From Pelargonium nanum (lineage: Eukaryota; Streptophyta; Magnoliopsida; Geraniales; Geraniaceae): a stretch of DNA of 24,670 bases. The stretch covers positions 1-24,670 of the forward strand of contig JAYMTF010001277.1 of NCBI GenBank assembly GCA_036897485.1, in the 5' to 3' direction. The notes below the pieces were generated by a model that was not told where the DNA came from, did not search any database, and saw only the letters and a program-made list of their open reading frames with translations. Shown one piece after another: positions 8,500-17,110 of this stretch (its first letter is position 1; each line of letters starts with the position of its first letter). A program made the translations under genes and the position numbers.

Positions 8500-9600
8500 T
8501 TTTGGCGCAATGATAAAGTTGTTGGAGTGTAAACATAAAATGAGGCATTCAACTGTCAGTTTGAGCTTTTAGTTTGTGCAAGTCCATTACAACTTGAACT
8601 TGTGACATCTATAAGGCTCTAATAAAGAGAATCCACTCAACTAAAAGCTCAACCTGATAGCCTCATGACCTTAACACGAGTTTGAGTTAGAAATTCAGTC
8701 TCGCCCCAAAAGCATTAGGCTCCAACTTGAGCTTTTACTAATATGCAAACCCATTACGGTTTCAATTTGAGACATCTAGGTCTAGAGGGCTCTAATAAAG
8801 AGGAGCTGATAGTTGAAAACCTAACTTTACCTTCATACTCTAACAATTGCCTTATGACCATAAGATGTGTCACCCCAAAAGCAGCATAAGACTGCGCATA
8901 TAAACAATGCAAGAACCTCATGCACTAGTCTACATTTCTTTTCCTTTCCTATTCATCGATTTAAGAAAGAAAATGAGCAACATTAAAGTTGTCGACTTAT
9001 GACCTTGAAAATACAAGTTCAATTATGTTATAGCATCTCTGCAAAAGCAAGATAAGGCCACGTACATCAATGACTCTCCAAAACCCCACAATGCATGAGT
9101 CTCGTGTACTCAGCTACTCTTTTTCTTTCCCTTCCCCCATATTCATCAATATTAGAAATAGCTACGACTTCAACTTGTGACCTCTAGTTCTGGAGAGCTC
9201 TAATACCATGTAAGAAAATCATCTCAACTAAAAGATCAAGCTATTACTTGAAGACCTCTTTTCAACCTAGTACTCTTATAGTTGACACATCTTTGAGTCA
9301 CAATATTGGTAAGTGTAAGGACATATATATCAATTACACTATTAAAACTCACTACATGAAAATCTCGTATGTCAAACTAAAAACTCAAACTGATAACTAA
9401 ACTAAAAGCAAGTTGCATTGTTAAGACGCATTTGAGTTACAGCATCATTAATGCCTCAAAAGTTGTGCAAGGCTACGTACATCAATCACTCGCTCAAAAG
9501 CTCACAACGAGAGTCTCGTGTACTAAACTACATTTTCTTTTCTTTGACTAAATTCTCACCATACATCAATACTAGAAAGGCATAGAAATGAGCAACAAAG
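8500..9600 (+). repeat. Array of degenerate units mixing Au-SINE-like and LTR/TRIM-like sequence
   Basis: Several diverged copies of the same text follow one another. Au-SINE-like parts (AGC..CTGCAAAAGCA..AAGGC..CGTAC and ACCCCACAATGC..GAGTCTCGTGTACT) lie at ~8838-8945, 8972-9127, 9290-9370 and 9405-9545, with a SINE-type 5' head (TTGGCGCAATGATAAAGTT) at 8502-8520. Between them lie pieces with GGCTCTAATA (8613, 8788, 9196), ACTAAAAG.TCAA.CT (~8640, 9226, 9380) and CATTAC..AACTTG.GACATCT (8587, 8752, 9161). GAGCTCTAATACCATGTAAG at 9195-9214 looks like the reverse complement of an initiator-Met primer-binding site (TGGTATCAGAGC) next to an LTR edge, which suggests a small minus-strand TRIM/LTR remnant. 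Units often end in CAT.CATCAAT..TAGAAA (8951, 9140, 9560). Confidence 0.65.
8972..9127 (+). mobile_element. Au-type SINE, degenerate but nearly full length
   Basis: Within the array this is the clearest copy. It shows a degraded A-box head (GAGCAACATTAAAGTTGTCG, 8975-8994), a degraded B-box (CAAGTTCAATTATG), the conserved middle (GCATCTCTGCAAAAGCAAGATAAGGCC) given here as ~9035-9061, the tail text ACCCCACAATGCATGAGTC, and a T-rich 3' end at 9118-9129. Such elements are tRNA-derived, Pol III transcribed and non-coding. Confidence 0.6.
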
Positions 9601-9646
9601 TCTCAACAACATATGTATAATATTTTTTAGGGCATAATTTTCTTAC

Positions 9647-9766
9647 CTTGCTTGCAATTGGTGAAGTTGATGGTTCCTGCTTGGTCTCCGATTCTTCGGA
9701 GCGAGCTTGGCGAGGCAGATTCCAACTATACTCGTTCAGGACTTTCGTCGAACAGTTGGTGTGCAT
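9647..9766 (-). CDS. Possible first coding exon of an unrecognised minus-strand gene
   Basis: From an ATG at 9764-9766 (minus strand) 40 codons run to a consensus splice donor, AAG|GTAAGA (GT at 9646-9645), in phase 0. The peptide (MHTNCSTKVLNEYSWNLPRQ, then a Ser/Glu/Pro-rich stretch) matches no family I recognise. On the same strand ~160 bp upstream is a promoter-like segment (9920-9955). The frame is open further upstream to ~9799, but without an ATG. Against it: I can find no second exon between here and the RLP gene, and that interval is repeat-filled. It may be a gene remnant or chance. Confidence 0.2.
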
Positions 9767-9919
9767 GTTCAATAAACCAACACAACCCCTCTCGGCCAAT
9801 ATTAGAAAATGCCACTGTTAGGCTTTGATTTATGAGTTAACGTGCAAATTTGTTGCAGACAGAATGGGCTTTTCCGTAATTATCTGAGTCCAACTTGGCG
9901 AGCTGCGCCACAGCATGAA

Positions 9920-9955
9920 AAGCCCATATAAAGCCCATTGGGCCTAACATCATTG
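9920..9955 (-). promoter_or_regulatory. Candidate core promoter: site II (GGCCCA/TGGGC) elements with TATA-like box
   Basis: Read on the minus strand: TTAGGCCCAATGGGCTTTAT, followed by ATGGGCTTTT. AGGCCCA and TGGGCY are site II elements, common in promoters of plant housekeeping and translation genes, and TTTATATGG is TATA-like. They point toward the candidate exon at 9766. Promoter activity is inference. Confidence 0.3.
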
Positions 9956-10162
9956 TTCTTGTCATCAACCAAGTTTAAATGGACTATATACATGCAAAAT
10001 AGTTGATATCCCTTAATTTTTATTTTGAAAAAAATATTAAAACGTTAATGTGATAAATTTAATTTTGTATTCTTATGATTATGTGTTACGAGATATCAGC
10101 TAACTTGTTACTAAGATAGTATAGACAATTCATGCACATTATCATATTAAAAAAAAAAATAT

Positions 10163-10189
10163 GACACTTATTTTAGGACAGGTGAAGTA
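10163..10189. mobile_element. Solo right terminus of a Stowaway-like MITE
   Basis: GACACTTATTTTAGGACAGG followed by TGAAGTA is the usual Stowaway right end (..ACTCATTTTGGGACGGAGGGAGTA) with substitutions. I find no matching left end in the preceding few hundred bases, so the element is truncated. Confidence 0.5.
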
Positions 10190-11071
10190 TTCGGCTAAAG
10201 CATTTACAACTCCTTTGTTCATATATTTTTGATATGCAAAGATATTTTAGAAGTAATGTAACATTGTCCAAAACTCTAGCTTTTATACAATTTTGAACAA
10301 ACAATTTAATTTTACAAAATTATTTTTAGCCTCCTTCAGGATGTAAGTTTACCAAACAAACTTTTTAATTCTATACTTACATTCTAACTTTTCTATTTTC
10401 ATCGAAGGCATTCTACCCCTGTAGACATTTGAATAAACAATATAAACAAAACACAAGAGGCTAAGAGGAAGAACGTTGGTGTCAACGAATGTGTAAAGAC
10501 AGAACTCCAAAACTAAACGACACTGTTTCGCAAGTGACCATATGGTCACTTAATGCACATGACTCTACATAAAAAGAATTCAAAAAAGTTGACCGCCAAG
10601 AATTTTCTCAAACTGATAGGAATTGAGACTCGACCAAGAAAATAGAAATATTTATCGAGAGCAAAACTCTCAAACAAGTTATTAGTGGTCGAGACTCAAG
10701 TCACTCAACCACTATACAAGAAAATAGATACGGACGGGCGTTTTGCGCAATAAATTTATCGGGAGTGAGTATTTATTCATGAGACGATATTTAGATTTGA
10801 CAGAGTCTCAACCCAATTTCACTCGTATAAGGTTATGTTTGGTATGATAGACCAAACACTACCTCTTAAGCCATTGGACGAAACGAAACCGACCAAATCT
10901 GTCGTCACTGCATCAGATTTTTTTAGAATCCCTCTCGGATCCGTCTCCGTCGCAGAGAATCACTGGTTCGCTATTTTCTGCTCCTCAAATTTGAACCTTC
11001 CAGAGAATTTTCCCTCCATCGTTTCCAATTTTCGGACCCAGATTCGACCCGAATCGATTTGTTTTGCGACG

Positions 11072-13919
11072 ATGAACTCGAGCGAGAAATACGAGGAGGT
11101 CGATTGGGAACTGAGGCCCGGTGGCATGGTGGTTCAGAGAAGAGACGACGAAGAAGAAGATGGTGGTGCTGGTGGTGGGACCGAGCCGATGATGAGGATC
11201 AGTGTCGCTCATGGCTCGTCGCAGCACGAAGTGCTTGTTCCTGCTCACTCCACTTTCGGTAATCGATTGTGTAGCTCTATTTAATTTCAAAATTCGAACT
11301 TGGTTAGGGTTTTTGTGTCGGTGGTGGAGAATTTGAAGTGGGTTTTGTGGATTTTACTTGGAAGTGTATGTGTTTGGTTGTTTGATTCTGGGTTGAGTAT
11401 GGATTTTGATGTGCAATTTTGCTATGTGTTTTGGTGAGAGGTTTTTGTTTTTGAGTTCTTGATGAATTTTCTGATTCTGGGTTTGTGCTGATTTTTACAA
11501 TTTTGAAGCTTTTTGCATGTTGATTGTTCACTGAGATAGCTTCGTGTCTTTGTCGAAAGTTGAAACTGTTGTCAAGAGTTGAGGCAATGGTTATGAACTT
11601 TTGCTTCATAGTAATTTAAAATTAGAGCCACAATTTGGTCCATGACACCTCACTCAACACTAACATGACACAAACTTAAGCTGTAGTTTAACGAGTTCTA
11701 GTCGGCTAACACAACCCGTTTTAATTAATCGTGTTGAACTCGTTTAACAAACCTAATTCGTTTCAGTAACTGACTCTTGAAGCTATTTTGATGATAAAAG
11801 TGTGATCTTTCAGAGTTATCGGGTCAATAATGACCTTATGCCGTGTAATTTTGTCTCCAAATATTTGAACTTGTCGAGTGTTTCGTGTCAACCCGCTCAT
11901 AAATAGTTCTTGTCTTGTAAGTCAACTTATTTTGGGTTGTGTTTGAGTTGACACATTGAACTAACACTAAACTTTTGACGCGACCACGAATTGCGACCAT
12001 CATTTAAATTGAGACTGACATGTGTTTGCTGGAATTGGTTGTGTAATGACAGGTGATTTGAAGAAAGTTATTGCTCAGAAAACGGGCTTGGAGCCTGAAG
12101 ATCATAAACTCTTGTTTAGGGGCAAGGAAAAGGACGATGAAGAGGATTTGCAGATGGCGGGTGTGAAGGATAACTCGAAGATTATGGTCACGGAGGACCT
12201 GGAACGCAGAGAGAAGAGGCTTGAGGAGGCTAAGAAAAGAAATGCCGAGATAGCAAAACAATGTGAAGCAGTTGCTGTAGTTAGAGCAGAAGTTGATAAG
12301 CTCGCAGAAAGGGTGAGACTTGGTGACGTAACTGACATTTACTTTTATTTGTTATCTATGATCGCTAGATACCGTGGAAAGTGGAAGTTCACTTAGGTTA
12401 TTGTATTCTTAGGTCTCTGTCTTGGGAGTGGCTGTGGATGGTGGAACCAAGGTTGCCGACAAGGAATTTGATATGTCCACAGAATTGCTTATGAAGCAGT
12501 TGCTGAAACTGGATGGCATTGTAGCTGAGGGAGAAGCGAGGCTACAACGAAAGGCTGAGGTATGTGTTCATAAGCTTAATGTTGATTACTCGAAATATTA
12601 ATAGTTTTTTGTTTGCAAATGTGTTCTTTTCGTTCATGTACTCCTGATAGTTTCTCAAAGGCTTTTTGGAACTTTTGTATCATGTTTTGCAAGATGTCGT
12701 ATATTAGCTGTGTCTTGGTTCTTCAATAAGTTGTGCAAGTTAATCGCATATTACCATGAAGGAATCTATCTTAGAGTTGGCAATTTGGACCCGAACCCAC
12801 AGACAAAAAAGGTGGTGAAACAAATCATGCATGTTTTCTTTATCCTCCTGTATAATCATCTCATGACCATTCATGGATGTCTACAATGCTCGTAGGTTTT
12901 GATTTGCAATTTGTTAGATTCACATATCTGTTGTCAAACTATTATTATATGGAAGAACGATTCACTCTTGATTTATTGTTTAAGACTAATAATGCAACTG
13001 TTATGCAAATGAGGCCTAGTAATCTCTGGACGTAGTGGCGCAAAGATATTGTACTACAAGTCTGTCTGTGGTTGTAATTGACTAATTCTACTTGTTTTCC
13101 AACAATCTCTAGCATCTCACTTTCATCGCGAACAGAAAATCTTTCACGAGCAATATATTTTCTCTTGGTCTTCTTTTACCTTACCATCAACACACTGTTC
13201 CTACTTGAGATGAGTATAATAGTAAGTTGTGACACGCCCATCTAGACTTGTTTTGTGCACTTTCCTTTTACTAGGAGTGAATTGTACTTTTCAATTAGAG
13301 TTGGCAATGGACCTGAATCTGCAGGCACCCGAAATCCAACCTATATTTTTGCGGGTTCGGGTTGCATAAAGTTGAGTTGATTAACTTTTCGGGTCGGGAA
13401 ACCTATACTCAACCCCATGCATTCTCTATGTGCAACTCAGCCTGTGACCCAAACAAACTCGCACTTCTTGCAGTTTAGCTTCAGGTTAGGCCTTTCCAAC
13501 CCGACCCCAAACCCGAATTGACATCTCTAGTGACAATCCACATTCTAGATGCTTATAATTTTTCACAATATGCACTCTCTTCTTATGTCGGCTATAGGGA
13601 GCTTCTACTCTAGTTTTTTACTCGATGTACTGTCACAGCTCGATATCAATCTCTTATGATGATTATATGCACATCAATAACTCCTGCATCTTCAACTTTT
13701 TATTCTTATGAACAGGTACGCCGTGTGCAGAACTTCGTGGAAACACTTGACACCCTCAAGGCGAGAAACTCAAACCCGTTGACCAACAACAACAACAACG
13801 CTGTTTCAATAACAACTAAATGGGAGACCTTCGACTCTGGGGTGGGAAGCTTGAGCGCGCCACCCCCAAAACCATCTGCTGCGACGAACGTAGAACAGGA
13901 TTGGGAACGGTTTGATTAG
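11072..13919 (+). CDS. Ubiquitin-like/BAG-domain cochaperone (BAG1-4 class, closest to BAG4), four exons
   Basis: Plant BAG1-4 proteins bind the Hsp70/Hsc70 ATPase domain through a C-terminal BAG domain and act as nucleotide-exchange cofactors in stress responses and protein turnover. Exons by GT-AG rules and frame: 11072-11258, 12053-12312, 12413-12559, 13716-13919, giving 265 residues, within the usual range. Residues 1-40 contain the family signature WELRPGGMVVQRRD and an acidic/Gly-rich linker. A ubiquitin-like domain spans ~41-112 (exons 1-2; GDLKKVIAQKTG, LLFRGKEKDDEE). The BAG domain spans ~118-212 (exons 2-4; VDKL, FDMSTELLMKQLLKLDGI, AEGEARLQRKAEVRRVQNFV). The tail has an Asn run and ends in the conserved TKWETFDSGVGSL..DWERFD. 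I chose the ATG at 11072 because the family begins just before EVDWELRPGG. The frame upstream is open to an ATG at 10835, so a longer N-terminus (~79 residues) is formally possible but has no family support. Introns 1 and 3 hold transposon-like insertions. Confidence 0.92.
11628..12000. repeat. Possible non-autonomous hAT-like element in BAG intron 1
   Basis: The segment starts with GCCACAATTTGG and ends with CACGAATTGCGACC, roughly complementary ends. It has internal text common in plant hAT MITEs (CAACCCG, AACCCGTTTTAATTAA, GTGTTGAACTCG). The ends match only partly and I cannot confirm an 8-bp target duplication. Confidence 0.35.
12770..12806 (+). mobile_element. Truncated left end of hAT-like MITE in BAG intron 3
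   Basis: TTAGAGTTGGCAATTTGGAC followed by CCGAACCC matches the left end of the fuller element at 13296 (TTAGAGTTGGCAATGGACC). No partner terminus follows before the next copy, so this is a fragment. Confidence 0.45.
13296..13529. mobile_element. hAT-like MITE in BAG intron 3
   Basis: The termini are TAGAGTTGGCAATGG (left) and GAATTGACATCTCTA (right), which is the complement of TAGAGATGTCAATTC, so the inverted repeats are imperfect but clear. The body is rich in CGGGT/ACCCG words (GGGTTCGGGTTG, CGGGTCGGG, CCCGACCCC), as in many plant non-autonomous hAT elements. The flanks (TTTTCAAT and GTGACAAT) share only five of eight bases, so the target duplication is decayed or absent. Length is 234 bp. 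Confidence 0.6.
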
Positions 13920-14260
13920 AATATAGACCAACATAGCACTGTTGTTTGTTCTGGTGGGGTCTCTAGCACTCAAGTGTCAAACACAAGATATATTTTAGAA
14001 CATGTATTTATAATTTTGGTGCTTGATCATTCACAGTTCTAGTTCTGCTGGCTGTGTTTCAGGCTTTATCACTGTAAAGGAAGCTACCTTATTTTTTTGT
14101 GAACATGACTATAGAATTTGAGTCAGTAAGCTATAGATTCATATTGGATTTAATATGTATTGTTTGCTTGAGACTTGAGTTATATGGTTATTGAAATAGG
14201 CAAGGCTTTGGAATAGTCATGTTGGATTTTATTGGTTGTGTTTTTGAGCTTATGATTTAC

Positions 14261-14287
14261 GACATTCATTTTAAGACGAAAAGAGTA
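14261..14287. mobile_element. Solo right terminus of a Stowaway-like MITE
   Basis: GACATTCATTTTAAGACGAA followed by AAGAGTA resembles the Stowaway right terminus ending in TA. No left terminus is visible upstream. It is short and diverged, so chance cannot be excluded. Confidence 0.35.
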
Positions 14288-14329
14288 TTAAATTTGAATT
14301 TACAATAAGATGCTTTTTTGGTTGGACTT

Positions 14330-14412
14330 GTGTTTTTGGGCCTTCAATGAGGCCCAAATCAAAACCAACAACACTACAATAATGGGCCCTATTGGATCCT
14401 ATATATTTAGAT
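14330..14412 (+). promoter_or_regulatory. Site II motif cluster with TATA-like box, no gene attached
   Basis: TTGGGCCTTC, GAGGCCCAAAT and AATGGGCCCTA lie within ~55 bases (14335-14393), followed by CTATATATTTAG at 14399-14410. This arrangement is typical of plant promoters. The downstream 69-codon frame has no family features, so any transcript might be non-coding; a retroelement end is also possible. Confidence 0.25.
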
Positions 14413-15936
14413 GTGACCATCTCTTCCCTACAAGTTGTCAATCAAAATAATAGCTTCCAAGAAACATCTTACCTTCTAATGACAAAAGGAAATGTACTTG
14501 TGCTCCTATGTACCCACAAAACATCAAACTTCAAATCATTGGTCATCAAATGTTTTTTTTTTCTCTCTATAATTTCTCACATTTATTACCACATATTTTA
14601 GCATCAAATAAAGACAAGTTGAGAAATGATATTTAAACTTATGTTTTGTACATTTTTACCATATCTATTCCTAGATTTTTTCTTTCACGTGTCATGTTCT
14701 CATATGATCCAATTTTAATTGTGTTGATATAAATAACTTATATTTGAAGTATATTAAAAAATTACAAATTATTTAATTAAGCGTGAAAAACTTAATAGAA
14801 ACTCACTGGACTCTGATCAAACCACCAACAATTTTATAGCTAAATCGAGGCTTCATTCCTTAGCAATTTAAGAACCAACACTCAAAGTCATCTTGGCTCG
14901 GGTTGACTCAACCCTTTTAGAAGCCCCGACCAATTGCACGTAATGAATCTCACGTGTTCTCTTCCGATCGCTCCTTACTAATAATACAACCACATCCTCG
15001 ACAAATAAAATTCGAGTAAAATTCATTACTGCATAAACACATATTTCTCACTTTCATATATGACTTCATCATCAAAGGGTTTCGCGGAAGCCACCCCCAA
15101 CTTACTGATCATATTATTTCCCTATATATGATAAAAGTGGTGAGGACATGTAAGTCGTTTTTCTGCAGTTGACGATTTTTAAAAGATAAGTAATTTTGAA
15201 TTGAACGATATAACATCAACACGTACATAACTCAACAAATTGAGTAATGACACGATTAATGATTAACACATCGATTAACATATTGATTCACCTGTTCGAT
15301 CTATTTCTCGACAACGATGAATCAAATACGGACTCTTAAGGATAAACCCAATCATGAAAGAGATGGAACAATGTGTTGGTTAGTGTGTCTAACTTGGTAG
15401 CTTATATATCTCTATCAATTCCAAATGCATCCAACGGCTGATATTGAAAATGGGCACAACTCAGATATGTCCCACCACACAGCCATTAGATTCCTTTGTC
15501 CTGGCTGCTACCAAATGTGGACAAGCCACTTCTATCTTAGTGACATTGTCATTTGACAATATATTCTTTTGTATTTTTCCACATTTTTTTTTCTTTTTAT
15601 TGGACAAATATTTGTTGAGATATTATTTCCATCTTCAATTAAGGGTATTTTTTTTTCGAATGATGAACTATGATGGATGATGAGACTAAGGTTTGTAGTT
15701 CAGACGTAATATCATGGATAAATCGAGCGCAACAGACTGGAAGAATTGTTTTTTTTTCCAAAGCGTGTTATGATTGTTTTTTTTTTTTCACGTGATACAC
15801 TTTTGTAAATCAGATGTTGATTAACTCTTCTTTTTTAACTATAATCCTGAAAAATAGACAAAATGAGCCATTTTTTAAAAAAGGGCTAAGAAAATGTAAT
15901 AAATTTCTACGAACAAAAAGAAGACTCATAACAACT

Positions 15937-16051
15937 ATTAGTTTATGTTGTTAAGTGTTATGATGTTTTCATTGTTCTATAGTTGATACTTGATGTGTTT
16001 GTCTTAATTTGTAGATATCACATTTAATTAGTTTATGTTGTTAAGTGTTAT
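15937..16051. repeat. 25-bp exact direct repeat, 90 bp apart
   Basis: The 25 bases starting ATTAGTTTATGTTGTTAAGT occur at 15937-15961 and again at 16027-16051. The sequence between them is not clearly repeated. It could be a local duplication or a retained target-region duplication. Confidence 0.75.
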
Positions 16052-16131
16052 ACCGTTATAGGTAGACCCGATATATGAACTGTCGACCAGATAATAATAA
16101 TTATAATTATTTTAGATGACATCTTAATTTG

Positions 16132-16536
16132 TTAGCACTAACCTGCTAGCTAGAGACAATGCAAGATACTGGACCATTATATCCTTCTTATGTAATTCAC
16201 ACTAAATTTTCATATTTTGTGCTAAAAATCTACACATTTTATGAGTAAAATTGAACTTTTTGACTCAAACCAACTTAAAATCCGAATTGATACATCCAAC
16301 AAACAATATTATACTCGAATTTCTAACATCCTCCTTAAGAAAATTAATGTAAACAACCAAAACTAAACGTGTTGCACACTTCAAAATTCAAACAATTAAT
16401 TATTGAAATAAGTTAAAATAAATTATTGAAAAAATTATTATAATAATATTTTTTATATAAAAAAACATGTTGATCTTTATTAGTACTAAGATACTAGCTA
16501 GAATCCATGCAAGGTACAATGACCATTCTACCCTCC
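16132..16536. repeat. Diverged ~55-bp direct duplication upstream of the small membrane-protein gene
   Basis: Copies at 16132-16186 and 16480-16535 share TTAG.ACTAA, CTAGCTAGA, ATGCAAG.TAC and ACCATT.TA.CCT in the same order with few gaps, 348 bp apart. The second copy lies ~270-320 bp before the ATG at 16802, so the pair may be duplicated promoter sequence. Confidence 0.6.
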
Positions 16537-16801
16537 TCCCTGTCCAACTCTTTGGATGCTTCCTCAATAACTCAATTATAGTTTGGCAATTGGCACTATC
16601 TCTACAATTTTTGCATGTCATTTTCTCTAATCTCTTCTTGGCTACTTCCTCCATCATTTATTACCACAAAGACAAAAAACTCCTTCCCATCTCCCCTAAA
16701 ACCAAAACCCATCTCCCACATTTCTCCTCCTCATACCTCAAAACTCTACACACCCAAAAAAAGCTCCAAAACTTCAAAACAACTTCAAAGATATTGCTTC
16801 A

Positions 16802-17110
16802 ATGGCTACAAGTGTTGCACCATCCTCCATGGCGCCGGATAATCCTCGATCCAACGAGCAAATATTCCTCTCCGGCGACCGGAACTTTGCCCTCCATGGT
16901 GAGATCATGTTTCTCATTCTTGTTCTATGTCTTGCCCTCTTTTTTGTGTTTCTTGTGTCCTTCCTTTGCACAAAGAGAAGGCCTCAACATGTAGCTCATG
17001 AGGTTGATCCTTCTTGGAAGATTTCATGTGTTGACATGCACAAGATTGATATGAGGGAGAAGAGGAATAGTGGGTTCAAAACGTCGCGTCAAATGCACGA
17101 GCCTGTTTAA
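16802..17110 (+). CDS. Small single-span membrane protein of unknown function
   Basis: This 102-residue product has a polar Ser/Pro/Asn-rich N-terminus (1-33), one strong membrane span (~35-56, IMFLILVLCLALFFVFLV) and a basic cytosolic-type tail starting CTKRRP. The positive-inside rule puts the tail in the cytosol. The ATG lies in a good plant context (TTCAATGGCT) after a C/A-rich leader without in-frame competition, which supports a real gene. The FALHGEIMFL pattern just before and into the span recalls the N-terminal region of plant ATL-type RING-H2 ligases, but no RING cysteines or histidines follow. I do not recognise the family. It could be an ATL-derived fragment or an independent small protein. 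No intron is needed. Confidence 0.65.
   Translation: MATSVAPSSMAPDNPRSNEQIFLSGDRNFALHGEIMFLILVLCLALFFVFLVSFLCTKRRPQHVAHEVDPSWKISCVDMHKIDMREKRNSGFKTSRQMHEPV

Larger units (their letters stand above)
9800..11071. other. Intergenic region upstream of the BAG gene
   Basis: AT-rich, with no credible protein gene. It contains the site II cluster (9920-9955), a lone Stowaway right end (10163-10189), a CACTA-like terminus (10710) and the GC-richer leader of the BAG gene from ~10830. An in-frame ATG with no stop (10835) precedes the BAG start; see the BAG entry. Confidence 0.6.
13920..16460. other. Intergenic region between BAG gene and small membrane-protein gene
   Basis: AT-rich with no recognisable protein gene. 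The first ~150 bases are probably the BAG 3' UTR. It holds a lone Stowaway right end (14261-14287), a site II/TATA cluster (14330-14412), a 25-bp exact direct repeat (15937 and 16027) and the first copy of a diverged duplication (16132). The open frames here look like chance. Confidence 0.6.

Noticed and set aside
10835-11071. Separate upstream gene before BAG
   Set aside because: It is in the same frame as BAG with no stop and has no homology signals; treated as leader or doubtful N-terminal extension.
12022-12396. Stand-alone 124-codon coding region
   Set aside because: It is exon 2 of the BAG gene plus intron read-through at both sides; clear acceptor (12052) and donor (12313) sites delimit the exon.
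16400-16657. Minus-strand 85-codon frame upstream of the small membrane-protein gene
   Set aside because: AT-rich, hydrophobic by composition only, with no family likeness; it overlaps the duplicated upstream segment.
16467-16994. Plus-strand 175-codon frame overlapping the small membrane-protein gene
   Set aside because: It runs through the C/A-rich leader in another frame, with biased low-complexity content, and ends inside the better-supported 102-residue gene.
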